64,000 bases of DNA from positions 17,618-81,617 of the forward strand of contig PQXC01000010.1 of the NCBI GenBank assembly GCA_003194435.1, read 5' to 3'. The first letter of the stretch is position 1. Each line of letters begins with the position of its first letter. This DNA is from Candidatus Methanophagaceae archaeon. Lineage in GTDB: Archaea; Halobacteriota; Syntropharchaeia; Alkanophagales; Methanospirareceae. A model generated the notes under the pieces. The model was given only the letters and a program-made list of their open reading frames with translations. It was not told where the DNA came from and did not search any database. The position numbers and the translations under genes were made by a program. Positions 44,806-52,992 of this stretch are shown here, in pieces.

Positions 44806-44973
44806 ATGCGCATTTTGTGTAAAGAAATTAGAGGAACGCCAAAAGTCAAAGACCACCATCGGTGGTGTGGAGAATGTTGTGAAACATTTAAGACTTCAAA
44901 AGTGAAGATAAGTGAGCCTATAAGGGAAAAGGAGATTGGGAGAAAAACTGCTAAAAAATGGCGCAATAAATAG
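44806..44973 (+). CDS. Small ORF of 55 residues, function unknown (possibly a remnant)
   Basis: An ATG at 44806 opens a 55-residue basic frame that contains HHRWCGECCETF, a cysteine-histidine cluster that could bind zinc. It has no convincing Shine-Dalgarno site and lies between a MITE-like element and a decayed kinase gene, so it may be a fragment of a larger gene. I recognise no family. Confidence 0.25.
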   Translation: MRILCKEIRGTPKVKDHHRWCGECCETFKTSKVKISEPIREKEIGRKTAKKWRNK

Positions 44974-44981
44974 AAAAAGGA

Positions 44982-45951
44982 ATGACTTTTGAACATTTGG
45001 GAAGATACGAGGATGCTATAAGATAGGAGAAGTTGAATAACGCAAAACTTAAACTTGACGAAGAGAATTTCTCAAATGCAGCGAAACTTGCGAATGAATG
45101 TAGAAATAGCTTAAACTTGAAAATAAGAGACTATGAGACTATAAACAGGCAGCAGAAAGAAGTGCAAAACAATCCCTTGAGTTCGCATATTCAAAGATAA
45201 AGGAAGCAGAGAAACTCGGGATAAATATGTCAGATGTCAGATGCTAAGGATTTACATAAAAAGGCAATATTGGAATTCGACAACAGAGAATACGAAAAAG
45301 CGATAGAATACGCAGAAAAGTGCAAGAAAGCAGCGGAAGATGAAATAAGTAGATATAACCATGCGAAGGGAGCAGATGCAAAAGCAGTAAAAATAGAATT
45401 TTCAAAAGAATTTGAGGTGAAAGGTCTGAAGGAATTAAACATTAATTCTGGAGAGGAAGAGAAATTAAGCATCGTATTGAAGCTAAATGAACTGGGTGAT
45501 GTCCCTTTAGAGCTAAAAACAACTTATAAAGACGCTGAGGGTAAAGAATACAGTGCAGAGAATCTTTTCATGCTGAATGTTACTGAGCCAGCAGAGGAGA
45601 AAAAGGAAGAAGAGAGAAGGAGAGAGGAAGGCACATGCTTTCTTCCCTGCCGAGCTTGAGCCTTTTTGCTCAGATATAGAATACATAGGCGAAGGGGGAT
45701 TTGCGAGGGTATTCAAAGCTGCTCGTATTAAGGATGGTAAGGAAGTGGCACTTCCGATACCATATCTTGAGATGGAGCTTTGTGACAGGAGCCGGGAAGA
45801 AGTGCCCAAACCGATGGGAGTGGAAGAAGCAGCTTCAATAATTTTTGATCTCGCTAAAGGTTTGAAGCATGCACACGGCAAAGGAATAATCCACCGCGAC
45901 CTTAAACTCTCAAACATACTTTTCAAGCACGGAAAAGATGTGTCATCCTAA
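44982..45951 (+). pseudogene. Decayed Ser/Thr protein kinase gene with TPR-like N-terminal region
   Basis: Three frames together spell an ancient protein. 44982-45233 gives TPR-like fragments (HLGRYEDAIR, then DEENFSNAAKLANECRN) interrupted by stops. 45234-45659 is open for 141 codons with EYEKAIEYAEKCKKAAEDEI and an E-rich end. A frameshift near 45600 leads into 45577-45951, which holds a kinase glycine loop (YIGEGGFARVFKA) and the catalytic loop HGKGIIHRDLKLSNILF. The stretch from the ATP lysine to the hinge is deleted, and the activation segment and C-lobe are missing. The composition is more AT-rich than its neighbours. It is almost certainly non-functional. Confidence 0.75.
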
Positions 45952-46016
45952 TGCCTACCTTACACTTAAATATAATTGATATGCTACACGTTACTATTAC
46001 TATTAAAGTAAAAGTA

Positions 46017-46089
46017 AGTCCCGTGGTGTAGTGGTCAAGCATACAGGCCCTTGGAGCCTGTGACAGGGGTTCGAATCCTCTCGGGACTA
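46017..46089 (+). tRNA. tRNA-Gln(TTG) with unusual C33
   Basis: This 73-nt tRNA has acceptor stem AGTCCCG/CGGGACT with discriminator A; the A1-U72 start is typical of archaeal tRNA-Gln. The anticodon arm is CAGGC-CCTTGGA-GCCTG with anticodon TTG at 46051-46053. Position 33 is C instead of the nearly universal U. The T arm is AGGGG-TTCGAAT-CCTCT. No intron, no encoded CCA. It lies between the kinase relic and ribH. Confidence 0.88.
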
Positions 46090-46115
46090 TTATATCCTAT
46101 CCCCTATCCCTTATC

Positions 46116-46580
46116 TTAACCTTTAAATGCCCTCAGCCGCTTCACCATCTTCACTGCCGCCTCTACTGCCCTCTTTGCATAATCAACACGTTCCTGCGCC
46201 TGCAGACGTGTCATTCCCGGTCCTGCTACACCCAGCGCCACCGGCTTATCATACTCCAGTGCGAGGTCCATAATCCTGCGGGTGAGTTGCGCGGCAATCA
46301 CCTCGTCGTGCTCGGTCTCTCCTTCTATTACGCAGCCCAGTGTTACCACTGCATCCACATCTTCGCTCCTCAGCAATTCCTTCACGGCAAGTGGCATATC
46401 AAACGTTCCAGGCGTATAAAACGTATGAATAACTTCAGCGCCAAGGAACTCAGCATGCTCACGCCCCAATATCTCCATCTGATACGTGATATCCCTGTGG
46501 AACTCAGATACAACAAAACCCAGCTTTATCCCATTCTCATTCTCTTTATCATTCTCTTTATCTTTCTCTTCTTCTACCAT
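46116..46580 (-). CDS. ribH: 6,7-dimethyl-8-ribityllumazine synthase
   Basis: RibH makes the last-but-one intermediate of riboflavin, which feeds FMN, FAD and F420. The 154 residues include VVSEFHRDITYQMEILGREH near residue 23, FYTPGTFDMPLAVKELL near 54, VVTLGCVIEGETEHDEV near 77 (substrate loop with the catalytic histidine) and ALGVAGPGMTRLQAQER near 112. The first about 17 residues (EEEKDKENDKENENG) are a low-complexity acidic tail encoded by an AGAGAATGAT-type repeat; the family starts at GIKLGFV. Its start is divergent from the PWY-repeat gene. Confidence 0.93.
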   Translation of the reverse strand: MVEEEKDKENDKENENGIKLGFVVSEFHRDITYQMEILGREHAEFLGAEVIHTFYTPGTFDMPLAVKELLRSEDVDAVVTLGCVIEGETEHDEVIAAQLTRRIMDLALEYDKPVALGVAGPGMTRLQAQERVDYAKRAVEAAVKMVKRLRAFKG

Positions 46581-46658
46581 CCCCTTCTTTCACCCTTAAT
46601 CCTTATTTTTCTCTCACATATATAACATATAACAATAACAATCACAATCGCATGATGC

Positions 46659-47597
46659 ATGAGAGCCAGAGATTTCGTTCAGAAGCGAAAAGAGCTTTAC
46701 GAAGAATGTGAGGATTTTATAGAGCAGCTTCTGGAGGATAAGGGAAAGCCCTGGTACCCGTTTGTGAAGAGAGATGCGGAGCGGATAAGTGAGAAGATAG
46801 CACACGTGCGTGATATCAAAGACCTGGAGCGATATGAACAGGACTTGAAGCGTTTGAAAGCGGACAGAAGGAGGGTGAAGGAGCGAGTGGAGCAGTTTGG
46901 CAGCATTGACAGTAAAGCCTTAAACTGGATGCTCTCGCACCGTGGGCGGGGGACAGAAGGAGAGGAGTTCGATGAGATCGCTTTTCTTGATTGGATACCA
47001 GCAGAGGATAGAGCGGATGTAGAATTAATGTTAGAGGAGGGGGATTGGGCTGGTTTATTATTTTATGAAGAGCTGGGCAGACTCCACAAGGAATATGAGA
47101 GTCTTACGGAAACGATAGCCCATGATAGGGGGAAACCCTGGTATTCACTTGCAAAGATGATTGCAGATAGGATACACAATGGACTGAACCATAGTCGTCC
47201 TAATCGAGACCTGGACGAGCTGGCGGTATATGAGCAGGAATTGAACAGGCTGAAAGCTGAGTTGATGAAGATAAGGAATAAAGAGTCGGACGAAGTATAT
47301 CAAGCCTTTTTGGAGTGGCAGAGGCGAGAGGAGATACTGGAGCGAGACAGGGATAGAGCAAAACTTATCCTATATAAGAAGCAGGAGGAGCTTTATAAGG
47401 ATTGCATGGAGCTCGTAGAGCAGCTTATAGAAGATATGGAACAACCATGGTACCACTCAGTGAGAAGCCGTGCGGACCGTATATGCGAGAAAATCGCCTA
47501 TGCGTGGAATATAAAGAAGCTAAAAGAGCATGCAAATGAATTGAAAAGGCTGGAAAAGAAGATAAAGAGGCTAAGAGAGAGGAGTAAACGTTTCTGA
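46659..47597 (+). CDS. Charged helical protein with three PWY-type repeats, function unknown
   Basis: I do not recognise this 312-residue protein. It contains three copies of a roughly 60-residue helical unit at residues 11-70, 138-201 and 241-300. Each reads like ELYxxCxxLIEQLIEDxxxPWY, then a helix with a conserved alanine-aspartate/glutamate-R-I and a final ELKRLK stretch; PWY is at 31, 160 and 263. It has no signal peptide or transmembrane segment and is rich in K, E and R. The last 100 bases overlap the 3' end of the convergent gene. It may be a coiled-coil scaffold or a nucleic-acid-associated protein, but nothing specific supports either. Confidence 0.75.
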   Translation: MRARDFVQKRKELYEECEDFIEQLLEDKGKPWYPFVKRDAERISEKIAHVRDIKDLERYEQDLKRLKADRRRVKERVEQFGSIDSKALNWMLSHRGRGTEGEEFDEIAFLDWIPAEDRADVELMLEEGDWAGLLFYEELGRLHKEYESLTETIAHDRGKPWYSLAKMIADRIHNGLNHSRPNRDLDELAVYEQELNRLKAELMKIRNKESDEVYQAFLEWQRREEILERDRDRAKLILYKKQEELYKDCMELVEQLIEDMEQPWYHSVRSRADRICEKIAYAWNIKKLKEHANELKRLEKKIKRLRERSKRF

Positions 47598-48139
47598 TCC
47601 TGTTCTATATCCCCGTATAGCTCTCTTATCCGCTTTGCCCTCTTCAAACGCTCCTCCAAACTCAATCCGTGACGCGCTGCATACCGATATAAAGCTCGTA
47701 ATCGCCTCGCTTCTAATTTCTTCAATTCCAATCGGAACTTCCTTCGCTCGTTCATTCGCTTCTCGACCCGCGCCATGCGTTCTGCACGCTCTATCTCCTG
47801 CTCTATCTCCTGTAATAGACCTATATCGGCTTTTAACTCCCCGGCATCTGCAAAGGGTAACCGCTTCTGTATCCTCTCTAAATCCCTTACTGCTTTACTT
47901 ATGCATCTCTGTGCCACCTCTTCTGAATACAGTCGAATCAACAGCTGCTTGCATCTCTCGTGAACCTTTACTCTCAACCTGTAAAATTCACGTCTTGCAT
48001 CGAACTCCCTCCTCTTCTGCTCCTCCCACTTCCTCTTTAACTCCCAGTACATCCCAAGGCTTATCTTCAACCTCTTACATATCTCACTCATCAAAATGCC
48101 ACGTTCTATCATCCTGTACACTTCCTCTTCTATTACCAT
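47498..48139 (-). CDS. Coiled-coil protein with N-terminal helix-turn-helix, function unknown
   Basis: The N-terminal 35 residues include VYRMIERGILMSEICKRLKI, a helix-turn-helix-like start. The rest to residue about 185 is a basic coiled coil (YRLRVKVHERCKQLLIRLYS, EEVAQRCISKAVRDLERIQK). The final about 25 residues (LSLFIFFSSLF and on) are encoded by DNA antisense to the convergent gene and may not be functionally important. The start ATG overlaps the stop of the upstream surface-protein gene (TAATG), so the two are translationally coupled. A longer start at 48148 exists but is less likely. Confidence 0.6.
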   Translation of the reverse strand: MVIEEEVYRMIERGILMSEICKRLKISLGMYWELKRKWEEQKRREFDARREFYRLRVKVHERCKQLLIRLYSEEVAQRCISKAVRDLERIQKRLPFADAGELKADIGLLQEIEQEIERAERMARVEKRMNERRKFRLELKKLEARRLRALYRYAARHGLSLEERLKRAKRIRELYGDIEQDQKRLLLSLSLFIFFSSLFNSFACSFSFFIFHA

Positions 48140-49689
48140 TACTCCCACTCCTTCCTGTTTCCTAACTCAACATCTGGCAATTCATTCTTCACTATCCGCT
48201 TCTTAAGCCAGATATATAAGCCGAACGATAACAAGCCGAGTGCAATAATAACCACCAATCTGCTGAGCAGCCAGAAGATGTATTCGAGATTGAGTTTGAT
48301 TGAAGGAGTAATTGAAGCGTTATTAGTGCTATTGCTATTGTTACTCCTCATGCTGTTGTTGATGTTGAGAGGAGTAGCAGATGTGAAATTAGAAGGGGTA
48401 AGAGAAGGATAAGGGGTTAAGGGAGGTATTGGTGTTGTGGGTGTGGGTGTGGCATTGGCAGTAGCAGTAGTAGCTGCCGATCCCGGTATTATCTTGACGT
48501 AATCACGAGAGGGTAAACTCCGCGTTCTTGCCTCCTCTGGCGTCAGTACCAGATACATCCTGTCCCCTTCACCAACTCTGATCTCGCGTGTACAGCCAAC
48601 GAATCTCCCAGCTTTGCCTACCACAATAATCGTGTCATCAGCCTGGAGATTGATACCGAATCGCTCATCTACCAGCACCATATCATTATCATGTTCTATG
48701 TCATAATGCCAGGGGCTCTCAACAGCTACGATTCCATATTTCTCTGATACTGGTACAACAGATGAGTTCAGAGGTTTCAACCAGATGGTGTAGTTGGATA
48801 ACCCATAATCATGCTTTATCTTCCAAACCTTCGCTTCCAGGGTTATGGTATCGTTCGCATAGCTGTTGTCACGAATGAACTCCTCGTAACTCAGTGCATA
48901 CCTGCTCGGTGGTATCGGTACCGAACCTAAACCCCGACATTCCACTCCGTCCGGTATCCCATCACCATCGGTATCCTCATTGTTGGGGTCTGTTGCTATC
49001 CCGTAGGTGCCGAAGACCTCTTCTGAGTCCGTCAGTCCATCATTATCTGTATCCCTCATCGTAGGGTCGGTTTTATAGACATGAACCTCCTCACCATCAC
49101 TCAAACCGTCATAATCGGAATCTACACGAGTAGGATTCGTACCTCTGGATATCTCTTCCCCATCGTCCAAACCGTCATAATCGGTATCAGGATTTGTGGG
49201 GTCTAATTTGTAGTGGTACTTCTCTCTCAGTTTTTGTATTTCCTCTTCCTCTTCCTCTTCCCCTTTTAACACCTTTAACTCCCTCATCTGTGTAGCATTA
49301 CCTACCTGGATATACATGCTTAGCTCCTCCAGATCACTCAATCCATCCTCATCTGTATCTTTTGCGAGGGGGTCTGTATGAAATCCAAACATCCCTGTTG
49401 ATTCCGCATAATTCGATACACCATCCTCATCGGAATCCACATCCCAGGGGTCGCTATCCCTCCTGTACTCCTCATAATTCGTCAATCCATCATAATTGGC
49501 ATCCACTCTCGCATCCATTGCATTGTCGGGATCCAAACCATGCTCTATCTCCCAGCCATCGGGGATACCATCGCAATCCGTATCCTTAAGCATCGGATGC
49601 TGCGCAATGACAGGCGAAGATGACGCTAACAGAACAAAGCCATGCACTGCTAAGACTAAAACTAAAAGCAGGTAATTTAATTTCCGCAT
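48139..49689 (-). CDS. Thrombospondin type 3 repeat surface protein with C-terminal membrane anchor
   Basis: The 516-residue protein starts with a signal peptide (LNYLLLVLVLAVHGFVLLAS). At least six calcium-binding-type repeats of the DTDxDGIxDxxE form follow (residues about 35-270; examples DTDCDGIPDGWE, DSDEDGVSNYAE and DTDYDGLDDGEE). A beta-rich region (residues about 270-400) has TIWLKPLNSS and DTIIVVGKAGRFVG. A serine/threonine/asparagine-rich linker and a transmembrane helix (YIFWLLSRLVVIIALG and following) with basic tail end the protein. It is likely a cell-surface protein stabilised by Ca2+. The downstream HTH coiled-coil gene overlaps it. Confidence 0.88.
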   Translation of the reverse strand: MRKLNYLLLVLVLAVHGFVLLASSSPVIAQHPMLKDTDCDGIPDGWEIEHGLDPDNAMDARVDANYDGLTNYEEYRRDSDPWDVDSDEDGVSNYAESTGMFGFHTDPLAKDTDEDGLSDLEELSMYIQVGNATQMRELKVLKGEEEEEEEIQKLREKYHYKLDPTNPDTDYDGLDDGEEISRGTNPTRVDSDYDGLSDGEEVHVYKTDPTMRDTDNDGLTDSEEVFGTYGIATDPNNEDTDGDGIPDGVECRGLGSVPIPPSRYALSYEEFIRDNSYANDTITLEAKVWKIKHDYGLSNYTIWLKPLNSSVVPVSEKYGIVAVESPWHYDIEHDNDMVLVDERFGINLQADDTIIVVGKAGRFVGCTREIRVGEGDRMYLVLTPEEARTRSLPSRDYVKIIPGSAATTATANATPTPTTPIPPLTPYPSLTPSNFTSATPLNINNSMRSNNSNSTNNASITPSIKLNLEYIFWLLSRLVVIIALGLLSFGLYIWLKKRIVKNELPDVELGNRKEWE

Positions 49690-49856
49690 TTAATGAATGA
49701 TAAGTAATGAAAGATCGTAAATTAGTAGCTATTGATGAAATTATACTTTCAATATATTAGAAGAAATTTTGCTGTCGTCATTAACTTTGAATATCCTATC
49801 ATCCTCTCATCCTCCCGCTGGCATTAGCATTGGGTAGATTAGGTAGTCAAGACCAG

Positions 49857-50216
49857 CTAATCCGCTGTATATAGCCACTGGCATACATTATTGACACTGA
49901 CGATAGCAGACCAGACAGAGAGGGCAATTATGGAGTAAGAAGCAGTTTTCCCCACTGCTCTCCTGGTATACTCCGTCCTGGAGAGATAATAAAGTGCGAG
50001 ATAGAAAGAGAGCAGGATAATCGGCACGAATATCTTTATGTGCGGTAGAAAAGAGTGATAATAAAAGGGATTCAACTCACGAAGGTTGCTCGATGTGGCA
50101 AGTGCAAATCGTGTGGTGAGCATATCAGTGAGATTGAGGATGAAGTAAGGGATACTGTATATAATCATCCTGTTTGCATAATTGCAATATTCATAACGCC
50201 TTTCTTCGCTATTCAT
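49857..50216 (-). CDS. Small membrane protein, DUF5658-like
   Basis: From ATG 50216 the 119-residue protein has three hydrophobic stretches. An early ILNLTDMLTTRFALATSSNL segment and an ELNPFYYH motif are like DUF5658 proteins. Function is unknown. I chose 50216 because a TATA-like sequence centred near 50242 lies about 26 bases upstream, giving a leaderless start; a longer frame from 50363 runs antisense through cbf5. 49690-49856 upstream of its end contains no gene. Confidence 0.65.
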   Translation of the reverse strand: MNSEERRYEYCNYANRMIIYSIPYFILNLTDMLTTRFALATSSNLRELNPFYYHSFLPHIKIFVPIILLSFYLALYYLSRTEYTRRAVGKTASYSIIALSVWSAIVSVNNVCQWLYTAD

Positions 50217-50235
50217 CAAATATAACAGACCGGTT

Positions 50236-50249
50236 TTATTATATAAATG
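50236..50249. promoter_or_regulatory. Bidirectional TATA region between the DUF5658 gene and cbf5
   Basis: TTATTATATAAATG lies about 26 bases upstream of start codons on both strands (50216 on minus and 50269 on plus). Both would then be leaderless. The element is AT-rich and can be read as a TATA box in either direction. Confidence 0.45.
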
Positions 50250-50268
50250 TTGATGAAATGGAGTGGAG

Positions 50269-51315
50269 ATGGAGAGGGGGATGAAGAGGATAGAGATAGA
50301 GAGCTCGAATCCGAGCGCGAGCCCGATAGAGAGGTGCAAATTGGAGAAAGTTCCTGCATCCACAGACCCCCATTTCGGCTGTCAGCCGGAAGCACGTCCA
50401 ATGCGGGAGTACATCGAGAAGGGCGTGGTTGTGATAGACAAGCCGGCGGGTCCCACCGCGCATGAGGTCGTTTCATGGGTAAAGGGTATATTAAAAGTGA
50501 ATAAAGCGGCTCATACAGGAACACTGGACCCTAAGGTCACGGGTGTATTGCCCATTCTGCTGGGTATAGCAACTAAGTTAGCCGGTGTCTTCGTCTCCGA
50601 TAAGGAATATGTATGTTTGATGAGGTTGCACGGGGATGTGGAAGAGGATAAACTGAGAGAGGTGGTGAGGGAGTTTGAGGGTAAGATTTACCAGCGACCA
50701 CCATTAAAATCCGCGGTCAAGAGAAGAATAAGAGTGAGGACCGTGCATTACATAGAGATAAAAGAGGTGGAAGGGAGGGAGGTATTGATGAAGGTGGGCT
50801 GTGAAGCCGGCACATATATAAGGATGCTCTGTCATCATATAGGACTGGCATTGGGCGTGGGTGCGCACATGGCACAGTTGAGGAGGACCAAATCGCTACC
50901 CTTTGATGAGGCGGCGCTAACGAAGCTGCAAGACCTGAAAGATGCATATGTCTTTTATGAAGCGGGAGAAGAGACTCCTCTTCGTGAACTCATCATGCCT
51001 ATGGAATATGCACTTGGGCATCTACATTCTCTGCGTTGTATTATCGTGAAGGATACCGCAGTTGATGCGCTATGCCATGGAGCGGATCTCGCGGCTCCCG
51101 GAATCTCGCGTATAGAAGAGGGAATAAATATAGGGAATCCCGTAGTTATGTATACATATAAGGGAGAAGCGGTGTGTGCAGGCAGGGCACTTATGAGTTC
51201 AGAGGAGATGCTCAGAGCAGAAGAGGGGATATGTGTGAATACAGATAGAGTGTTCATGAAGCCCGGGACATATATGAGGGCATGGAAGAGCGAAAAATCG
51301 AGCCGAGGTGGCTGA
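50269..51315 (+). CDS. cbf5: Pseudouridine synthase Cbf5 (dyskerin homolog)
   Basis: Cbf5 is the catalytic subunit of H/ACA RNPs and also acts on tRNA U55. The TruB fold has GVVVIDKPAGPTAHEVVSWV near residue 50, catalytic aspartate in HTGTLDPKVTGVLPILLG near 86, RPPLKSAVKRRIRVRTVHYI near 145 and GTYIRMLCHHIGLALGVGAH near 182. A PUA domain fills the C-terminal 80 residues. I chose ATG 50269; GTG 50263 is 2 codons upstream. The last four codons and stop lie inside the tRNA-Ser gene (14-base overlap). Confidence 0.93.
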   Translation: MERGMKRIEIESSNPSASPIERCKLEKVPASTDPHFGCQPEARPMREYIEKGVVVIDKPAGPTAHEVVSWVKGILKVNKAAHTGTLDPKVTGVLPILLGIATKLAGVFVSDKEYVCLMRLHGDVEEDKLREVVREFEGKIYQRPPLKSAVKRRIRVRTVHYIEIKEVEGREVLMKVGCEAGTYIRMLCHHIGLALGVGAHMAQLRRTKSLPFDEAALTKLQDLKDAYVFYEAGEETPLRELIMPMEYALGHLHSLRCIIVKDTAVDALCHGADLAAPGISRIEEGINIGNPVVMYTYKGEAVCAGRALMSSEEMLRAEEGICVNTDRVFMKPGTYMRAWKSEKSSRGG

Positions 51316-51404
51316 GTGGTAAGGCGCAGGCCTGGAGTTAAGTTATCCGAACGGATAGCCTGTGTTCCGAAAGGAACTCAAGGGTTCGAATCCCTTCCTC
51401 GGCG
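51302..51404 (+). tRNA. tRNA-Ser(GGA) with about 19 extra bases in the anticodon loop (probable intron)
   Basis: The acceptor stem is GCCGAGG/CCTCGGC with discriminator G. The anticodon stem is CAGGC/GCCTG and the loop begins CTGGA, giving anticodon GGA at 51334-51336. The variable arm GTTCC-GAAA-GGAAC and the T arm AAGGG-TTCGAAT-CCCTT are normal. Twenty-one bases separate the anticodon from the 3' stem instead of two, so about 19 are extra; they include a hairpin TATCC-GAAC-GGATA. A spliced archaeal intron is likely, but I could not draw a standard bulge-helix-bulge. The 5' end overlaps the cbf5 stop. Confidence 0.8.
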
Positions 51405-51493
51405 TATCTAAAAATAAAATATAAAATAAACTTAAAGAGGGCATGCTAAATCATATAAAAATAAAAGGTAAAAAGTAAGGTTGGTTCTGAGAG

Positions 51494-52027
51494 ATGAGTG
51501 AAGGTGAAGTAGTAGAAGGAGTAGCGATGGCGAAGGAAAAGGGAGAGCAAGAAGGAGAGGAGTTCAGGCATATAGTCAGGATTCTGGATACAGACCTTGA
51601 TGGTAAGATGCGAGTGCCTTACTCACTGTGTGGTATAAAAGGGATAGGACGCAGGGTCGCACGTGCAATTGTTACATCCGCGGGTATAAATGCGGATAAG
51701 AAGATGGGTGAGCTATCTGACGAAGAGATAGAGCGATTAAAGGTGGCAATAAGCAGTGCGGATAAGCGATTACCCACGTGGATGCTGAACAGGCGCAGAG
51801 ATTTGATTAGTGGTGAGGATAAACATCTCATGGGCTCAGACCTGATACTGAAGTTCAGGGACGACCTGAACCTATTACGTAAAATAAGGTCTTATCGCGG
51901 TATAAGACATGAGAGGGGTTTGAAAGTGCGGGGTCAGCGTACAAAATCCACAGGACGTAAAGGCATGGTGGTAGGAGTGGTCAGGAAGAAGACACTGGCA
52001 CGTACTGGAGGCGGAGGAGGGAAATAA
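51494..52027 (+). CDS. rps13: 30S ribosomal protein S13
   Basis: S13 sits in the small-subunit head. The archaeal/eukaryotic S13 core starts FRHIVRILDTDLDGKMRVPY near residue 23 and has GIKGIGRRVARAIVTSAGIN near 48, and ends with SYRGIRHERGLKVRGQRTKS and a basic tail. Length 177 includes an acidic N-terminal leader encoded by GAAGGA repeats. The gene leads the S13-S4-S11-Rpo3 cluster; its stop directly precedes the S4 start. Confidence 0.95.
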   Translation: MSEGEVVEGVAMAKEKGEQEGEEFRHIVRILDTDLDGKMRVPYSLCGIKGIGRRVARAIVTSAGINADKKMGELSDEEIERLKVAISSADKRLPTWMLNRRRDLISGEDKHLMGSDLILKFRDDLNLLRKIRSYRGIRHERGLKVRGQRTKSTGRKGMVVGVVRKKTLARTGGGGGK

Positions 52028-52585
52028 ATGGGACATCCAAAGCGCAGTAAGAAGAAGTATGAACGCCCGAGGAGACCATGGGTCTTGCAGCGGATAAAAG
52101 AGGAGAAAGAATTAGCTGAGCGATATGGGCTGAAGAACAAGCGGGAGATATGGAAGGCAGCCAGTCTAATAAAGAAATATCGGAGAGAGATAAGGAACAT
52201 CCTGGCTGAGATAGCGGGCATGAAACCCTCAGAGCACACAATGAAGAAACAGGAAGAGATACTGAAGAGTCTGAAGCGGCGTGGTATAGTGGAGGGAGCA
52301 GCAAAGCTGGAGGATGTTCTGGCACTGGATGTGGAGCATTTACTGGAAAGGCGCTTGCAGACTCTGGTGTATAAAAAGGGCATGGCTAATTCTCTTAAAC
52401 AAGCCAGACAGCTCATTGTTCATGGGCATATCGCAATTAATAACCAGAAAGTTACTATCCCCTCATATATAGTGCGAGTGGATGAGGAGCGAGGTATAAG
52501 CTACTATAAGCACGCCCCTGCTTCTATAACCGCCATCGCCACAAAAGGAGCGAGTAAGGAAGAGGAAGAGGAGGCGGATAGATAA
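52028..52585 (+). CDS. rps4: 30S ribosomal protein S4
   Basis: S4 nucleates small-subunit assembly. It starts [17 protein letters not shown], with the archaeal S4 N-terminus, and has [20 protein letters not shown], the S4 RNA-binding motif near residue 115, followed by [20 protein letters not shown]. Length 185. The TAATG overlap with S11 suggests tight co-translation. The acidic tail (EEEEADR) is encoded by GAGGAA repeats. Confidence 0.96.
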   Translation: MGHPKRSKKKYERPRRPWVLQRIKEEKELAERYGLKNKREIWKAASLIKKYRREIRNILAEIAGMKPSEHTMKKQEEILKSLKRRGIVEGAAKLEDVLALDVEHLLERRLQTLVYKKGMANSLKQARQLIVHGHIAINNQKVTIPSYIVRVDEERGISYYKHAPASITAIATKGASKEEEEEADR

Positions 52586-52977
52586 TGACAGCGGACGAGA
52601 AATGGGTGATTGCGCATATCTACTCATCTTTTAATAACACTATCATCACAATCACGGACATGACGGGTGCGGAGACGATAGCGAGGGCTTCCGGTGGCAT
52701 GATAGCGAAGGCGGACCGTGATGAGAGCTCACCGTACACCGCAATGCTGATGGCGTCACAACTCGCAGACAAACTGAAGGAGCGTGGTATCATGGGGCTA
52801 CACGTGAAGGTAAAGGCAGCTTCGGGGCGCAAATCACGAACACCTGCTCCGGGTGCGCAGGCAGCGATAAGGGCTTTCGCTCGTGCGGGACTGAGGATAG
52901 GGAGGATAGAAGACGTTACACCTGTGCCGCATGATGGTACAAAGCGCCCGGGAGGCAAGCGTGGGAGAAGGGTATAA
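52585..52977 (+). CDS. rps11: 30S ribosomal protein S11
   Basis: S11 lies on the small-subunit platform and binds mRNA-near rRNA. The 130 residues show [20 protein letters not shown] at the start, [20 protein letters not shown] near 33 and [20 protein letters not shown] at the end, the universally conserved S11 tail. It lies between S4 (overlapping start) and Rpo3 (15 bases). Confidence 0.97.
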   Translation: MTADEKWVIAHIYSSFNNTIITITDMTGAETIARASGGMIAKADRDESSPYTAMLMASQLADKLKERGIMGLHVKVKAASGRKSRTPAPGAQAAIRAFARAGLRIGRIEDVTPVPHDGTKRPGGKRGRRV

Positions 52978-52992
52978 GGTTGGTATAAGGTT

